A DNA stretch of 64,000 nucleotides from Nymphaea colorata. Lineage: Eukaryota; Streptophyta; Magnoliopsida; Nymphaeales; Nymphaeaceae. The translations under genes and the position numbers were made by a program. Positions 33,374 through 46,182 of this stretch are shown here, piece by piece; the stretch's first letter is position 1, and every line of letters starts with the position of its first letter. The stretch covers positions 16,532,854 to 16,596,853 of the forward strand of contig NC_045147.1 in the NCBI RefSeq assembly GCF_008831285.2. The letters run 5' to 3'. The notes beneath the pieces were generated by a model. The model was not told the DNA's origin and searched no databases. It was given only the letters and a program-made list of their open reading frames with translations.

Positions 33374-36300
33374 ATGGCGGAGACCGAGAGAGAGCGGGAT
33401 CGCCTCATTCTCCGGGACTTCGTCTCCCTCGATCTCTGTAAGGTAAACTTCCCGTTTTCTCCATTTCTTCACAGAATGATAGAGGAACTAGGGCGGGGTT
33501 TGGATCATCTCGTTCCTTCTTCTATCGTCTTGATCACCATTGTTGGCGCTTGGCAGGAACTCGAGTTCATACACAAGAGCTGCGGAACAATCGGTTATAG
33601 AGACAACGTGCTGTCGACGACTCTGCCTCACCTGATCGCCACTGGCTGCGGTCACCTCATCATGCCCTTCGTTGCTATCCGAGGCGCGTGATTTCATGTT
33701 TTCCTTAAGCTGCTTTCCCTTTTCCTGTTTCTGTTTCACTCCTGAACTTTTCTCATTTTTTGTTATTTGACGAAATGGAGATCGAATGGCAGAGAGGTTG
33801 AAAGAGAAGGTGGAGGAGTTCTTCGGTTGTGAATACGAGCTTTTTATAGAATTCACGGGTTTGATCAGGTGTCTCCTTCTGTTCCTCCGTATTCATGGAC
33901 TAGTGTTCGTTTCCTTTTTCTTAATGTTGAGAAAAGTTATCTTTTTTATTCTAAAATCGATATTGAGGGCCACATGTCAATTATGTGTTCACCTCTACAA
34001 GTAAGCAAAGCACCTCAGACTCAAGATATCTATCCATATATATGGGCGTTACCGAAGTGATGCTGGCATCTCGAATTTGACTCAATAAAACGCTTGAAAC
34101 AGATAGTAGAGCCTACGCTTGCCTCTACAAGTGCATACTCTTAAGACTAGTCAGGCCCGAGTATATAAGCAAGCACGCATCTTCACATAGACAAAGACAC
34201 CGACGTTGTGATAGATTCAATCCTGTCTGAACAATTTTTACATAATCAAGTTTTCTTTGCCTGTGAGCTGCCTAACATTATGATATTTAAAAACATTTCG
34301 TGCATGCTCACTCTGGCATTGGGAAGTAAAGTTAAGTCTGCATGGCTAGGTTTGTCTCAACGACCGTCTACTAAGGCATTACGAAGCAAGCTTAGCTAAA
34401 TTTCTTGAACGCATGCACGCTTGTATGAATGGACTTGCTTCGCAATGGCACTCAAGTAGACATTCTATCTTATCGATAGGGGTGAACATGAGCTGAATTT
34501 GAGCTGAGTGGGGCTGGCTCCATCCCAGCTCGAGCTTGGCTTGGACGAGTTCCAGGAAACTCAAACTTGGCTCGGATAATAAGCTCAAATTGACCATAAG
34601 TTGAGCCATTCCACAAGCTGAGCTGCACCAAGCCTGATAAAAAGGTGAAGTTTTTTTTTAAGAGAAAATGGCACCTGTGAGATTTGAAACTGGCGGCTAA
34701 GCCAAGAGGTACTTTTAAATTTTAATATAGCAACTACAAACAGGATAACAAATATATTAAATGGATGAAAGACAAGTTTTTAGATCATATATGTAACACC
34801 CCAGATGTTTAGTCCCGTATCGAAGATTGTGAGGGATCTTCAAGGGCTTATAAATGGAGGCTTTAATGAGATGATTGTCCTGGTTCCTAGCCTTTTTAGG
34901 ATTGGAACCGAAACTGCTAGGGGGCGGGTTGGGATCCGCCAGACCAGGGGCCCGAGCCCGGGAGTGGGTCGGGTTGTTATAATGGTATCAGAGCAGTTTC
35001 AACACTCGGACCTAGGGTCCCACACGCGCGGACGCGTGTGCCTTAAGGGGGGTGGATTGTAACACCCCAGATGTTTAGTCCCGTATCGAAGATTGTGAGG
35101 GATCTTCAAGGGCTTATAAATGGAGGCTTTAATGAGATGATTGTCCTGGTTCCTAGCCTTTTTAGGATTGGAACCGAAACTGCTAGGGGGCGGGTTGGGA
35201 TCCGCCAGACCAGGGGCCCGAGCCCGGGAGTGGGTCGGGTTGTTATAAGTGTTACAGAACCAAAGCATGCATCGCCATGCTTAATGAACATATGGACACT
35301 TGCAACATGTTATTCAACTCACGTTAATGATTCATGAGTTTCAGTTTCTTGGACTAAATGAAGGGAAAAAAGCCTTATCTGGCAGGTGTTCACCTTCATA
35401 GCAAGTTAACTTTGTCAGAATAGACAAAATTATACAAAAGCAGGTCAATATAATTAAGCTGATCTATGTGAGTGCAAGCAGGCATACTGACAGAGGAAAA
35501 CATGTTTGTGTATACTTTTATGTGATTAATATTAACTGGAGATTTTGTTTTCTCTTTTCTTGAGTGATAGTATAAAATGAGTCTGTTAAACTCATCTTAG
35601 TTTTTGTAATTAAGTGGGAAAGTTGTTGAATAGTGAGCATTCAGTCAGGGCTTCTTTAGTGTTTGGTTATGAAAATTCTCATATTTTGATTCTGTGTCTT
35701 TGTCAAGTTTGTGCATCAAAGCATGTGTGTTCTAGTTTAATGAAGGTTCAACCATTGAGTTAGAACAAATTATGATTGTGAAACTTTGAGTTGGACTATC
35801 AGATTATGAGCATGAGAAATCTGGCGAAACTGGTTGGACAGAGATTGAGCTACTTGGTGGTGAAAGTTAAGAAGTAACTCCAGTATTCATTTTGAGATGA
35901 CATTAATACTGGTAATGATGCCACATGAAGGTCAACAAATACAAAAGGTTGATTGAGAGTCTTAGACAAAGAATATGGCATGGAAGCCATGGAGGCCTTT
36001 GACATCAGGTGGTTACCAGTTGACCATGGCATCATGCATATAGAAGTGCTGCTGGTTCCCTAATATTTCATTAAAAGATATGTTTCACCATCCAGGCATC
36101 CACTACCGTCTACCGTTTACTTGGATTGATTCTTACTGTATCAACTGGATCCCATAACTTTTTTTTTGGTCAACAAACTGTTTGTGCCTTCCTTTCTGCA
36201 ATCTCATGGGTTATGTATTTATGTTGATTTGAGGATGACATTCCATAATTGGTGCTAGAGCTTGTTTACCACAAATCAATCTAAAAAAAAAAATTGTTCT

Positions 36301-38145
36301 CTTTCTTTCCTTTTGGTGTTCTAGAGGTGAGCATGGTACCAATTTTCACTGGCTTATTTGGTGAAGGAGATGAATAATAATACCTGTTCTCTCTGGCTTC
36401 TTTTTGTTGTAATAGTTGGACCACTGGATCGAGGATTGGATGGCACAGTGATGACAACCGACCATATCTGAAACAGCGGCATTTTGCGGTGCGTATTGAA
36501 ATTTTGTTATCTTGGCTTTTATAAGTCTACTTTAGCCACACTCCACTTTAGATTGGTTAGAGTATCTTGCTGAAATATGTGACATGGGACAAAACATTTG
36601 TGTGCTTTCTTCACCTTTTCTTATACGTCCATCAACCAAAGCTTGTTGAGTTATTGGAAGAGAAGCTTGAGAAGTGGGGTTGTTTAGCCACAAGAGAAAG
36701 CAAATCATTATTGCACCTAGTGAGCTTATATCATGCTATTTGCCGTAATTATTGGAGTCAAAGTTAAAATGATCAATATTATAGGTTTGTTTTTATCCAA
36801 CAAACAACGAATGTTCCTGCTGAATTTAATTACCATCATTTTCTTCTTTCAGAAACAGGCAAGCTGCATTTTTAACTTTTTATCCTGCTTTCTATGTAAC
36901 TCTGGTGGCACTACAACTAATTATAAGTCCATACTCCTGGAAAATTGAACTATGTGTTAGCAGTGTTATACGGATACCTAATACTGCCTTGTAACACGTT
37001 GACCCGTAGGAACCTTAAGATGGACCAGGAACAGGCACGGAACTTTGTTTTTATAGTAGAAATAAACACGTGTGGGGACAGCTTAAAATCCACATTGGGT
37101 TTTTCTTTTGGTAGCTTGGTTATATATTTTAAATTTTAATCAAGTATGATGTTTGAGGGTTTGTTTATCCTCTATTTCTCTATGGTTTCATCCCTCTTTT
37201 GGAGAATATTTCAATCATCTTTTGTTTCTTGTAGTGATCTCTATTTATATCTTACTACTTTTATCATTGTCAGCCTGACTCCAAATATTTTTGAAGGACC
37301 AAAGGCAGTTTGCTACTTGAATACTTGCAATAAAGATTTCATGGGCGGAATTTTCCACTTCCAAGAAGGTGAACCAAATAACATTTTGCCAACTGCTGGG
37401 GTAAGTGATTGTTACTCAAGTACATGCCAGGTGCTGCTATGCCTGTAGTTGGTTAAGCACGAAAGGAATTGCATGTTCCTACACAAAATTATCAAAGAGA
37501 ATCAACTGACAAAACATTATGTTCTCAAACACAAAACATATATTCACCCTCTATACATATTAACTTATTTTACACAAACACATATATATGGACATATATT
37601 TCGCACTCCACTGACACTTGTGTAACATAGTTACTCAAATTCATGCATGGTCAGCTGGTCACACTCACACATGCACACATGAGCACATTACCTGTTAACA
37701 AACACGTGTGTGATATGTGTATGTGTGTGTGTGTCTATATATCTGGTATTGTGGGTTAAGAATTGAGATATGCTTTGCATGGGAAGAATGGCAACTTGTT
37801 TTTCCCTTTCAGTAAGAAAGTGAATCAATTTATTTTATGTTTACCTTTTTTATGAAATATATTTTGATGAATCCAGTGAAGATTTGTGAAACTTTTTTAT
37901 TGGATAAATGTGTTATGTAAATGGAGTTGAGGATTGAACGGTCCTGCATCATGGCATGCATAGTTTCAGCGGAGTGACATATTTGTTGAAATTAGTTCAT
38001 TATATTTAGTAACTTTCATTTCAATTGGTAACCCTAGTTGTTTAACACATAGTGATGATATTTATTTCTTGAAATTGTAGACAGTTGTTATATATACAGC
38101 TGATGTTCGCAATATCCATTGTGTAGATGAGGTACTATGTCCTGA

Positions 38146-38180
<35 letters not shown>

Positions 38181-40618
38181 GCTATCATCCTATGAATACA
38201 TGATTGTAAATAGGGTAAATCAACATCTTGTTTTTGGAGGTTGTTTTCTCAGTCCTGTGAGATATGTTTAATTGTTACTTTTGCTCATGTAATTATCTTT
38301 AATGGTCCCCGACTTCATTATTTCTTTCATAACAGATAACAAATGGAGAAAGACTAACACTGACATTGTGGTTCACCCGTGATAGTTCACATGATGAGGA
38401 TACCAAAATCCTTGACCTTCTCTCGCAGAGATATTTGAGCTGCCATGATGATGTTCCTGACCCACGTCTCCCAGTGCCAGCCTCCTCCAATATGTACTGG
38501 TTTTCTTTTGTCCCAGAGTCTTCTAAGAAGTTGGGATTCGATATTCGTTGGGCCAGAGTTTATATCCTTGGTTACAATTTTTATTTTAATGATCGGAATT
38601 CGAGTATAAAGTTGGGTTCATCAGATGAAGTTCTTGAGTTGCTCAACATGCCACTGCTATTGATAAAGGATGGTTATATACTTGAGAGACAGTTCAGTAA
38701 TAGCTTACAGGCTCTTCAGGTACCTGCAAAAGATGCATTTTTTCCCAATCTTGTGCCTCTATTATGCAACTTTTATGGAGTGTCTTTCTATCTTTTTGCC
38801 TTTCAATAGTAAATTTTCTAAAAATTTATGTCAGGTATGATGTCTCATGTAGAAATTTGCGAAAACATGTTTAAATTCTGACATATTTACTAACATGTCT
38901 GGGTTTTAGGAAATTCCATTTCCTCGTGTTGCTACAAAATGAAAACTCAATGGCATGCTTACTTTAACTTGAATGTTGCTTGTTTGGGTTTTTTGTTAGA
39001 TATTTAAAATGTGTTCAGGCCAAAAATAAAAGTCGTGATCAAATTTTAGTTACAAGTCGACCTTTGGGTCAGTTTCAGTTTGTGTTGAATTTGTTGCAGT
39101 TCAAGTCCAGAGGCATGCAAGAACCCTAGCAAGAATCCTTGATCCAGACTCACTTGAGTGCATTGATGGTGCAAACTTTTGTTACTTCCTGAACATAACA
39201 ATACATGTGCTTTTGATGTAGAACTAAGCATTTGGTTCAAATTTTTGTTCATGCCTGATTTGGACTGACGCTAAAATTTTTATGCAGTCAGTCAAGAAGG
39301 GTATAGGTTTATGTATATGAAACGGCTTGTCAAATTGTACTGAAGGGTAACCTGTGTAGACTATCACAGATTATGAAACTTAGGTTTGGTCTAAGGCTCT
39401 AAGCTCATTTTGTATCTAACTAAACCAAAACTGCTATAAAATCTGTAAAATATACCTAGTTTTGTGAGAAAAATTTAAAAACATGGTCAAAGTTTTTAAG
39501 AAGTTGGCAGAAGCATGCACTGAAATTTTAAAGATAAAAACACTACCAAGTTTGAAAGAAATTAAAGAGTAAAAATTTTAAAAGTGTGCATAAGTTTGAC
39601 ATAATTACAAAAATATGCTTCATGGGTAATTAAGTGATTTGGGAGCCCAACATCTGACTGTAAAATACATTTTAGTTAAAAGAGACATGCCTTTGTGTTA
39701 ACTAATCTTGAACATCGTGTGTGTTTTTGTATGTCGAAAAGATAGGCATGTTCTTGATAGATTTCTCTTCTACTTTTTGATATTAGTAAAACTGACGAGG
39801 ATTATTGTGCCAAATAGATTTAGTTTTGTTGCTATATCATGTTTCTGTGGGAAGGTCCCTTTGCTAATGAGGTCTTATCTCCACATAATTGCGATCTATG
39901 ACCACAATTGGCCCCTGCTCACTTGGTTGCAGTCAAAATAATTTTCAAGTTGAGGTTTATCCTTCTGATCATTGAATAGGGCCGTCTTTATGCAGGTATC
40001 AGGACAAAAATGTTGGACAGGGCTTTAGGGGTGTCATTGATCTATTTCATGTAATTCTCATACTGGTGTTGTATTTGCATACAATTTTACGTAGAGTGAC
40101 TAAATCCATATGAGCTCCAGATTGCTAATAGGTGACTTGCATCTTAAATATTTCTGGTGTTGAGGCTTTTTGAATTTGCATCATGGCTCTTCAGATTTAA
40201 GGGTGCATTCATGAAAGTTTAGGCTTTAGCATTTAGTTTCAGATTTTCACTTCTGTTTGTTAGTACATGATTGGTCTTATGTTTCATTGAACTTTGTTAG
40301 GTTGTCCAATTTTGCCTGTGGAGAGGGCCTCATCTCCAAGGTTCTGGACTGCAATGTAGTGAGTCGGGGATTGAAGTCAAGTCAGGAGCAAGCGTTGAAT
40401 GCTGTCCTGTTATTGTGTCAGACCAAGAAGTTGCAGAAAGGATATTTGTGCAGCTTTCTTCTCCTGATGAGGACCCTGAATTCAGTTTTGCAAGCTTTGG
40501 AAACGGAATTGCAGCCTGGGAAAATTATGTCCACACTTTACACACACAACTTTTGGATAGTCTTCCACTATGGTTAGCATATGGGACCATCAGCCCTTTA
40601 ACACTGCAAGAATCATAG
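33374..40618 (+). CDS. 2OG-Fe(II) dioxygenase (prolyl-hydroxylase-like fold), eight exons, 397 aa
   Basis: Predicted iron- and 2-oxoglutarate-dependent oxygenase. The P4Hc-type core resembles prolyl 3-hydroxylase (leprecan-like) proteins; the substrate is unknown. Exons 33374-33442, 33557-33683, 33793-33868, 36416-36488, 37305-37400, 38081-38131, 38336-38719 and 40301-40618 agree in phase and give 397 aa. The metal and co-substrate ligands are visible: H101 and D103 (WHSDDNRPY), distal H160 (RNIHCVDE) and R170 (GERLTLTLWF). About 220 residues after the core are conserved-looking but belong to no domain I can name. Intron 2 starts with GC rather than GT in this model; a GT at 33688 gives a different junction and fits only with another acceptor. 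Intron 3 (2.5 kb) carries the TRIM-like element. The protein starts with a charged METERERDR-like segment and has no signal peptide, suggesting a cytosolic or nuclear location. Confidence 0.88.
34480..34640. repeat. Degenerate GAGCT-rich sequence in intron 3 of the 2OG gene
   Basis: GAGCTGA, GCTCGAGCTTGG and CAAGCTGAGCTGC words repeat in both orientations. The composition resembles the interior of the MITE at 49355, so this may be a related, truncated relic. No ends can be fixed. Confidence 0.35.
34792..35247 (+). mobile_element. TRIM-like miniature LTR retroelement, about 456 bp
   Basis: Two 190-bp direct repeats (34792-34981 and 35058-35247), identical by eye, flank a 76-bp interior. The interior starts, after one spacer base, with TGGTATCAGAGCAG, an initiator tRNA-Met primer site, and ends AAGGGGGGTGGAT, a polypurine tract directly before the second LTR. 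Each LTR begins TGTAACACCCC, contains a GGCTTATAAATGG TATA-like box, and ends GTTATA. There is no coding capacity. This is the full minimum of a terminal-repeat retrotransposon in miniature. It sits in intron 3 of the 2OG gene in sense orientation. I see no matching 5-bp target duplication (ATATA on the left, AGTGT on the right). Confidence 0.85.
34983..34994 (+). other. Primer binding site of the TRIM-like element
   Basis: TGGTATCAGAGC, one base after the first LTR, is complementary to the 3' end of initiator methionine tRNA. It is the same primer class as in the copia element of this window. Confidence 0.85.
38147..38180. repeat. (CT)n microsatellite in an intron of the 2OG gene
   Basis: A CT-dinucleotide tract of about 34 bp, with one TTT interruption, lies shortly after the 38131 donor. 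Confidence 0.8.
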
Positions 40619-43600
40619 GCTTGCTGTATGATCTATGAGTAGATCCCCTGCAGACTATCATAAAAGCTGAAGTTTGGAGAGTTTGATATGATGCTGGAAC
40701 CATTGGCTCCATATTGAGCATTTGAATTATTATCTATTACACCTTTTTGCTGCCTTATGCTTCAGGCCCGCAATATTAACCTAGTTGTTGACAAGCTTGC
40801 ATAGCCTCCTCTTCGTCAATTTGGATGTTCTGACGATGTTATTGCACTAGTTGGCTAGGAGCCTAGGACATTACCATATCTTCCACCCTTTGTTCTCTGT
40901 ATCTTGAATAACTCTTGTTTTCTCATAAGGTGAGGTGTTAAGCTGACCTCTATCAGTTCGTTGCAGACGATGAATTGTATGCATACTAAACCTCCTTCTC
41001 TTTGGAAACCGATATAAGTGTGGTCTGGATTAATGTGCCCTAGTATTTCATGACACTGTTGAGAAACATGAATTACATCTACATGCTGGAGCTTACATAG
41101 CAGTTTTGATTTTTTTGGCAAGCTTTATCCTCCATGATCTTCTGAATGCATGGTTGAAATTCCAGATGCGTCTTTGCATAATACTCGCACACCTTGTTAG
41201 GTGTCCAACTGTCAATTAGTAGCAATACTCAAGTCCGTTAAGACGATTGCCTACACTTGAGAGGATACAAGCTACAGGAGACCAACCTGCGTTAGTCAAA
41301 TGCGCGTCATTTCCGAAAGGGACATATGTGCTCACAGAAATTCAAGGGCTGAGTTTCATGTCATTCTGAAAGGTTCTTAGTTTCATCATGATAATTTTAC
41401 TGGGCAGTACCTTGATATGCTCCTGAAGGTCTCAGTGATTCTAGGGTCTTGATTTATACTATTGCACCTGTTCAAGCATTCGCAAGAACGATGTCGGTTC
41501 CATTCGATAGTGTCATGAAAAGCTTCTTTTGCTCCGTTGATCCCGTTCATTTTGTTAATCATTTGTGACACTCGGGTGCTCAAGCCTTCCTGTGTGTATC
41601 TGCTTAAAAAATGTCTCTGCAGAAAAGATGGAGCAAAGTTCAGTTGCTTGGAAACGTCATAAAATAATGGTGATCTTCTTCCAGATCCAAGCAAATTTTG
41701 TGCAGAAAGCAAGAAGGCGTGGTCCAGCATAACTGCTTGTCGTTTGTGGTTTTCCCACCGACTGTTCTGATGTGTTGTTAGCCAGAGGGTCCAAGTACGT
41801 CAGGCATGGGCAATGCAGAAACAGTCTGGTTATGAAAGCATCTTCCATACGCGCCACCTTTTCCTCTCTTTCTTCCTTTTTTGTGGATAGCATCGTACTT
41901 GACACCTCGATGCAGCGATAGCGTGTACAATCTTGATCCAGCTATCCATAGACATAACGAAGCTAGAAAATCTAGCAGCTACCAATGCTATCAGGCTAAA
42001 GATTCTACAATTTTTTATTCTATTGAGCAGAGTTGGAAGGGCAGGGCAATCCATTAGTCGTGCGGCTTGACCTGTTTGCCAGGATATGGGTATATGATTT
42101 CAACGTTACTCTTACCAAGTGCAATCATCCATTTACTTTCTTCCGTGATAAGGATCTCACTTGTACTTTTACCCTTCTCACTATGTTCCTCAATTATTGA
42201 AGCGTCGCGTTAAGTTTTCTAATATTTTGATTCTTTTAAGCATGTGAGACTCCGACGCCCGTTAAACTTTTGACCTTCTTTAACTTGAACGTCGTAACAC
42301 CCTTAACTTGAAAGTAGTAGATCGAAACTATAATCGATAGAAAACTTGTTTCGCTTCTGTTTTTCCACTACTAAACAAATCCCAGAGAAACAAATCCCAG
42401 ATATTGAATTTTTCAACCTACTTTAGCTCGATCTGAACCGTTGGACAAGTGGACAACTTGTTGGCACCTAGTTGGACGCATTTGGACGTCAGTCTTGTCA
42501 GGAGAACAGTTTTATACATATATATTGGTATTATGTTGTCTTGGTAAAAAGCAGATCAGCTGAATTGTGTAAACGTGTCTACGTGCAATTGGAGATTTCT
42601 ATTTTAGGGCCCAAAATGTTTTCCTTAATCTAAAAAAGGCTCTTTTCTGCATCAGCCGCAGGTGATAACTGGCAGAGAAAGCCTCACGCTAAATGATCAC
42701 AAGTCTTGTCCTCTTGGTGAAATTGATTTTCCAAAGCTTCTTTTGTTGCGTTTAAAACATTATAATATTTTAGTCCACTACCAAAGAACGGGGCAGTATT
42801 TCCATTTGCTTCAATCTAACAAGGATTTTAACCAGCACAGAGCCCAATGATAAACGAAATCTTGAGAATTACCATGGTAACTTGGAGGGAGCAGGTTGTT
42901 TCTTATGCTCTCTGGTGGAAGAACATGAAAAGGGGTGCCCACCTGTTGACAAGTAGGACGGAGTGAGTGCATGGCACATGGAGGGCCACTCCTTCCACTC
43001 TCTCCAACTCAAGAACATTACACCCAAAGCACCTCCACACCTTTGAGCCACGTTAGGAAAATAAGAAAAGTGAAACTCTTTTCTAGAATTAAGGCACTCT
43101 TGACTAGAAAACCTGGCTGGTTGAATGCTGTTAATGAAAATTATAATCCACCATTCTGAACAACAGGGCCTAAAAATTTCCGGATATGAAACTGGTCGAT
43201 GTTTGTATTTTATTCTCTTGTAATGCTTATACGTAAAAATTAAGTTGGTCTTCACCTATCAAAGGTCTCCCACCTCCTGATGATGTCAGTAATCTACTTT
43301 GATCAACATAATCGAGTGCTAATCCAACGCAGAAATCTGTGGCTTAATCAAAGTGGACATCGACATCAGAAAGCAGGCAACCCACCAAAAGCTCCCTTCC
43401 CGGAAAGGCTCTTACGCCGTCGCCTTCAACACGTTACACGTCTCATTCAACCGTCTTAAATCCAGTTTGTTTTTCCCACCGAAATAGTACATAAACTTCC
43501 ATGGTGGTGGCTTTTTATCATCTAAATGAAGCTTAATTTCTTGTATTGATGACGCATTGGCTTGGATCCACTGCCAAGACAGCTATTATTATCTCGTTCA

Positions 43601-43984
43601 GTACTGCGGACGGCAAGAAAGTCAAGAACACGAAGCAACGCGATGGAGTGAACCGACCTTGAAGTTAAGCCAATGAATTTATCTCATAAACTTGATAGAC
43701 GGCAAGAAAGTTGAGACTGTCAAGCAACCAAGTTGATGTCACAGAACGACCCTGCACAACAGTAGACGACATGAGAGAAGAGACATTTATGGATGATGGA
43801 TTTATGAATTGTTTGAATGGTGGGTGATATCTTTGAAAACTAAATCAACTTGGTACTTAATATATGTGTTGGTTGCACTTTAATGATACTAAAACAAGAG
43901 ACATAAATACGCCAGATGAAAAGCTTAGTGGATTAAGGACCATAAGCTAGCTTTCCTAATCATAAATAGCAGTTAGGCTACCAA
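40619..43984. other. Intergenic DNA downstream of the 2OG gene
   Basis: The left part should include the 3' UTR. On the minus strand, 41386-42054 has three overlapping open frames of 74-114 codons in different frames, none recognisable. They could be a decayed gene, but no domain supports that. Nothing else is identified. Confidence 0.3.
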
Positions 43985-44175
43985 TTAGAGGGGCGATGCC
44001 CGAGGAGCTAAAACTCTCGCATACCTAGGTGTGAGAACAATGCACCTTCAACTCGATGTCGCACCTCACCATAAAAAGCCCATGAGGTAACACCCACGTG
44101 AATCGAACTCATGACCGACCTGTAGTCCACTAGCCTGCCAACCTGACCAGCTTGGAGACTAACAAAAGAATGAGG
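43985..44175 (-). mobile_element. Possible tRNA-derived SINE
   Basis: On the minus strand a box A-like TGGTCAGGTTGG (44138-44150) is followed about 40 bases on by a box B-like GAGTTCGATTCAC (44098-44110), the internal RNA polymerase III promoter layout of a tRNA. The surrounding sequence does not fold into an obvious intact tRNA, and about 110 further bases of non-tRNA sequence follow, as in plant SINEs. The ends are not defined and no tail or target duplication was found, so this is tentative. Confidence 0.4.
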
Positions 44176-46182
44176 AGTCACTAGAGGCAATTGCACCCCA
44201 ATACATTAGTGAGAATTCACCGGTTTAGTTAGAACTGAGGGAGTTCTATTGTTCATGTAATTGGGTGAAAATGGGGAGACAGGTAGGCATGACGCGTCTG
44301 CCTTATTGTGATCGATTCAACTGACATTTTTTTTTTTATATATTTTGGTAATACATACAAGCACATTCATGAAATTGCGGCTGATGCCAGCGACCACAAG
44401 CAAAACATATATGAAAAATGAAAATGAAGGTAGGTTTTAGTTAATTGCGGCTGATGAGAGCGACCAGGCAGAAACTTTGGGCTAAGGGGCAGTATTTCAA
44501 AGATTCCCATTAATAAGTAAACAACAAAGGCGCCAACATTAAAAAATAAAAAATAAAAATTTATGGAATAAATTTTGGGCTTACCTTTCAACGTCTACTT
44601 GTGAAAATGCTGGCAACTTTTGGTGCCATGTTCGTGAATGTCAATTATTGCATGGCTCCAAAGTAAGGTGACATTGAAAGGGTCGTGCATGGAGAATCTA
44701 AGTACACAAGAGACTATATGGATCAGATAAAATGAGAAAAACTCCAAAATCGTATCCCAACAATTTGCATCCGTCCACGTGATGGTGGTGAAAGACATAC
44801 CTCTGAACGTCTTTCAACATTATCTGCCTGAAAGCGTGGACCAGCAAGGAGACAGCACAATATGTATGGAAATTTTAGAAAGAAAAATCAGTTGAACAAT
44901 TGATATGATGAATCGCTTCAAGAAAACTGAAGAAGAAGAAGGGCAATTTGGGTCGGACATAGAAAGAAAACAAATCGACTAAATAAACAATGTCAATTGT
45001 TTTACAGAAAGTGATTTTTTTTCTGTCTCTGTCAAAGGACCTTCTTTATGTCAAACACACACCAAAACCAACGGACGTAACATACTTTTTTATTTCGCTG
45101 AAAGTGGAAGCTCACAATCACCGTCATGCTTTCCAGTTATCCTCTGGACCTCTACATTATTGTGGCTGTTGCCGTCTATTATTGTTATTGTGGCCACTTG
45201 AACCACGAGATAGTGAATTAGACCATGATGAACGGTGGAAAGAGGAAAAAGGCAAGGGTATCAATTAATGTTTTATATATTATACACATCCATGCTTGCA
45301 CGCACGCTTAGCGTGCCTTCTTCGGGTTGTCCTTTGATCGGAAACTGTTCACTACCTACCCTTTGCCCACTGAAACATAAAAAATTCATGGGGCTTCAAA
45401 AGCTTCGTATATATCTTGATGTTCCTGATCCGGTTATCTTTATTTTCACAACCTCAACTTCTCAAGTATTAGTACACTAGGAACCCGTGTTATGATGACA
45501 GACTTGGTAGCTCATAAACCACATTGGCGGAGTCACAACTGGGCTTGTGTGGGCAGTTTGCCCATAGAATTCCACTAAAATTATTTACTAACTTGCCTTC
45601 AATTATTTGCTTATAATTTCTGCATCGATGGCCCGAATTCATTTTGCTTAGTGCCCCTTGATCCTTTTAAAAGGATGTAAAGTTTTTTCAATTAGTGCAC
45701 CTCGGCTAAAAGTTTCCGGCGAGCACCACTTTGGCAACTCTCGCGATGCTTATAGTATGACTGATGCATAGAAATTCAACCAAGTAAATTTTTCACACGC
45801 TTTGATTGTAAAATGATTCCAACTATGATCTGGTGACATATTTTACAGGGATCCATAGCGGCTAAAGGAAAGTCTATATAACTTATTCGGGTTGTCCATA
45901 TCCACCACAAAGATAGAACCACAGACCACCCAAATCGACCAGCAATTCCTTATAATTATTTTTTACTTTTTATATTTTGCTAGGAAAAAAAGAAGAAGAA
46001 GAAGAAAAAAGAAACTTGCTACGAAGGCAAAAGCTGCCAATCAAACGTGTTTAGAGCCTCTTGCAGAACGACGAAGCAAACCCTGGTTGGAGCCGCCGAG
46101 GCAGCTTGACCTCTCCAAAGCGTTTGCGCAGTTGGTAGGATTCGAACACGTGAACAGGCAGAAGTTGCTGGGATTATCTATT
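44176..46182. other. Intergenic DNA downstream of the phosphatase gene
   Basis: No gene is recognised. About 45525-45730 begins GGCGGAGTCAC and contains GCCCATAG and CTCGGCTAAAAGTTTCCGG words, resembling degenerate MITE-type sequence also seen near 2003 and 63540. An A- and AAG-rich stretch lies near 45985-46015. Confidence 0.35.

Noticed and set aside
33684-33800. Canonical GT donor at 33688 for 2OG intron 2
   Set aside because: With the natural acceptor at 33791-33792 it breaks the frame; it works only with a second AG at 33795-33796, so I prefer the GC donor while keeping the alternative open.
34792-35247. Cassandra-type TRIM carrying 5S rRNA promoter sequence
   Set aside because: The TGTAACACCCC start is similar, but I see no 5S internal control region in the LTR.
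34805-35337. Two nearly identical 85- and 88-codon frames in the TRIM repeats
   Set aside because: They arise from the direct-repeat LTRs, which contain primer-site-bounded non-coding sequence; no known protein is encoded.
41386-42054. Overlapping minus-strand frames that might be a decayed gene
   Set aside because: No motif, splice structure or similarity that I can recognise links the three frames.
44095-44152. Functional tRNA gene
   Set aside because: Box A and box B are present, but I find no acceptor-stem pairing or standard anticodon arm, so a SINE-like relic is more likely.
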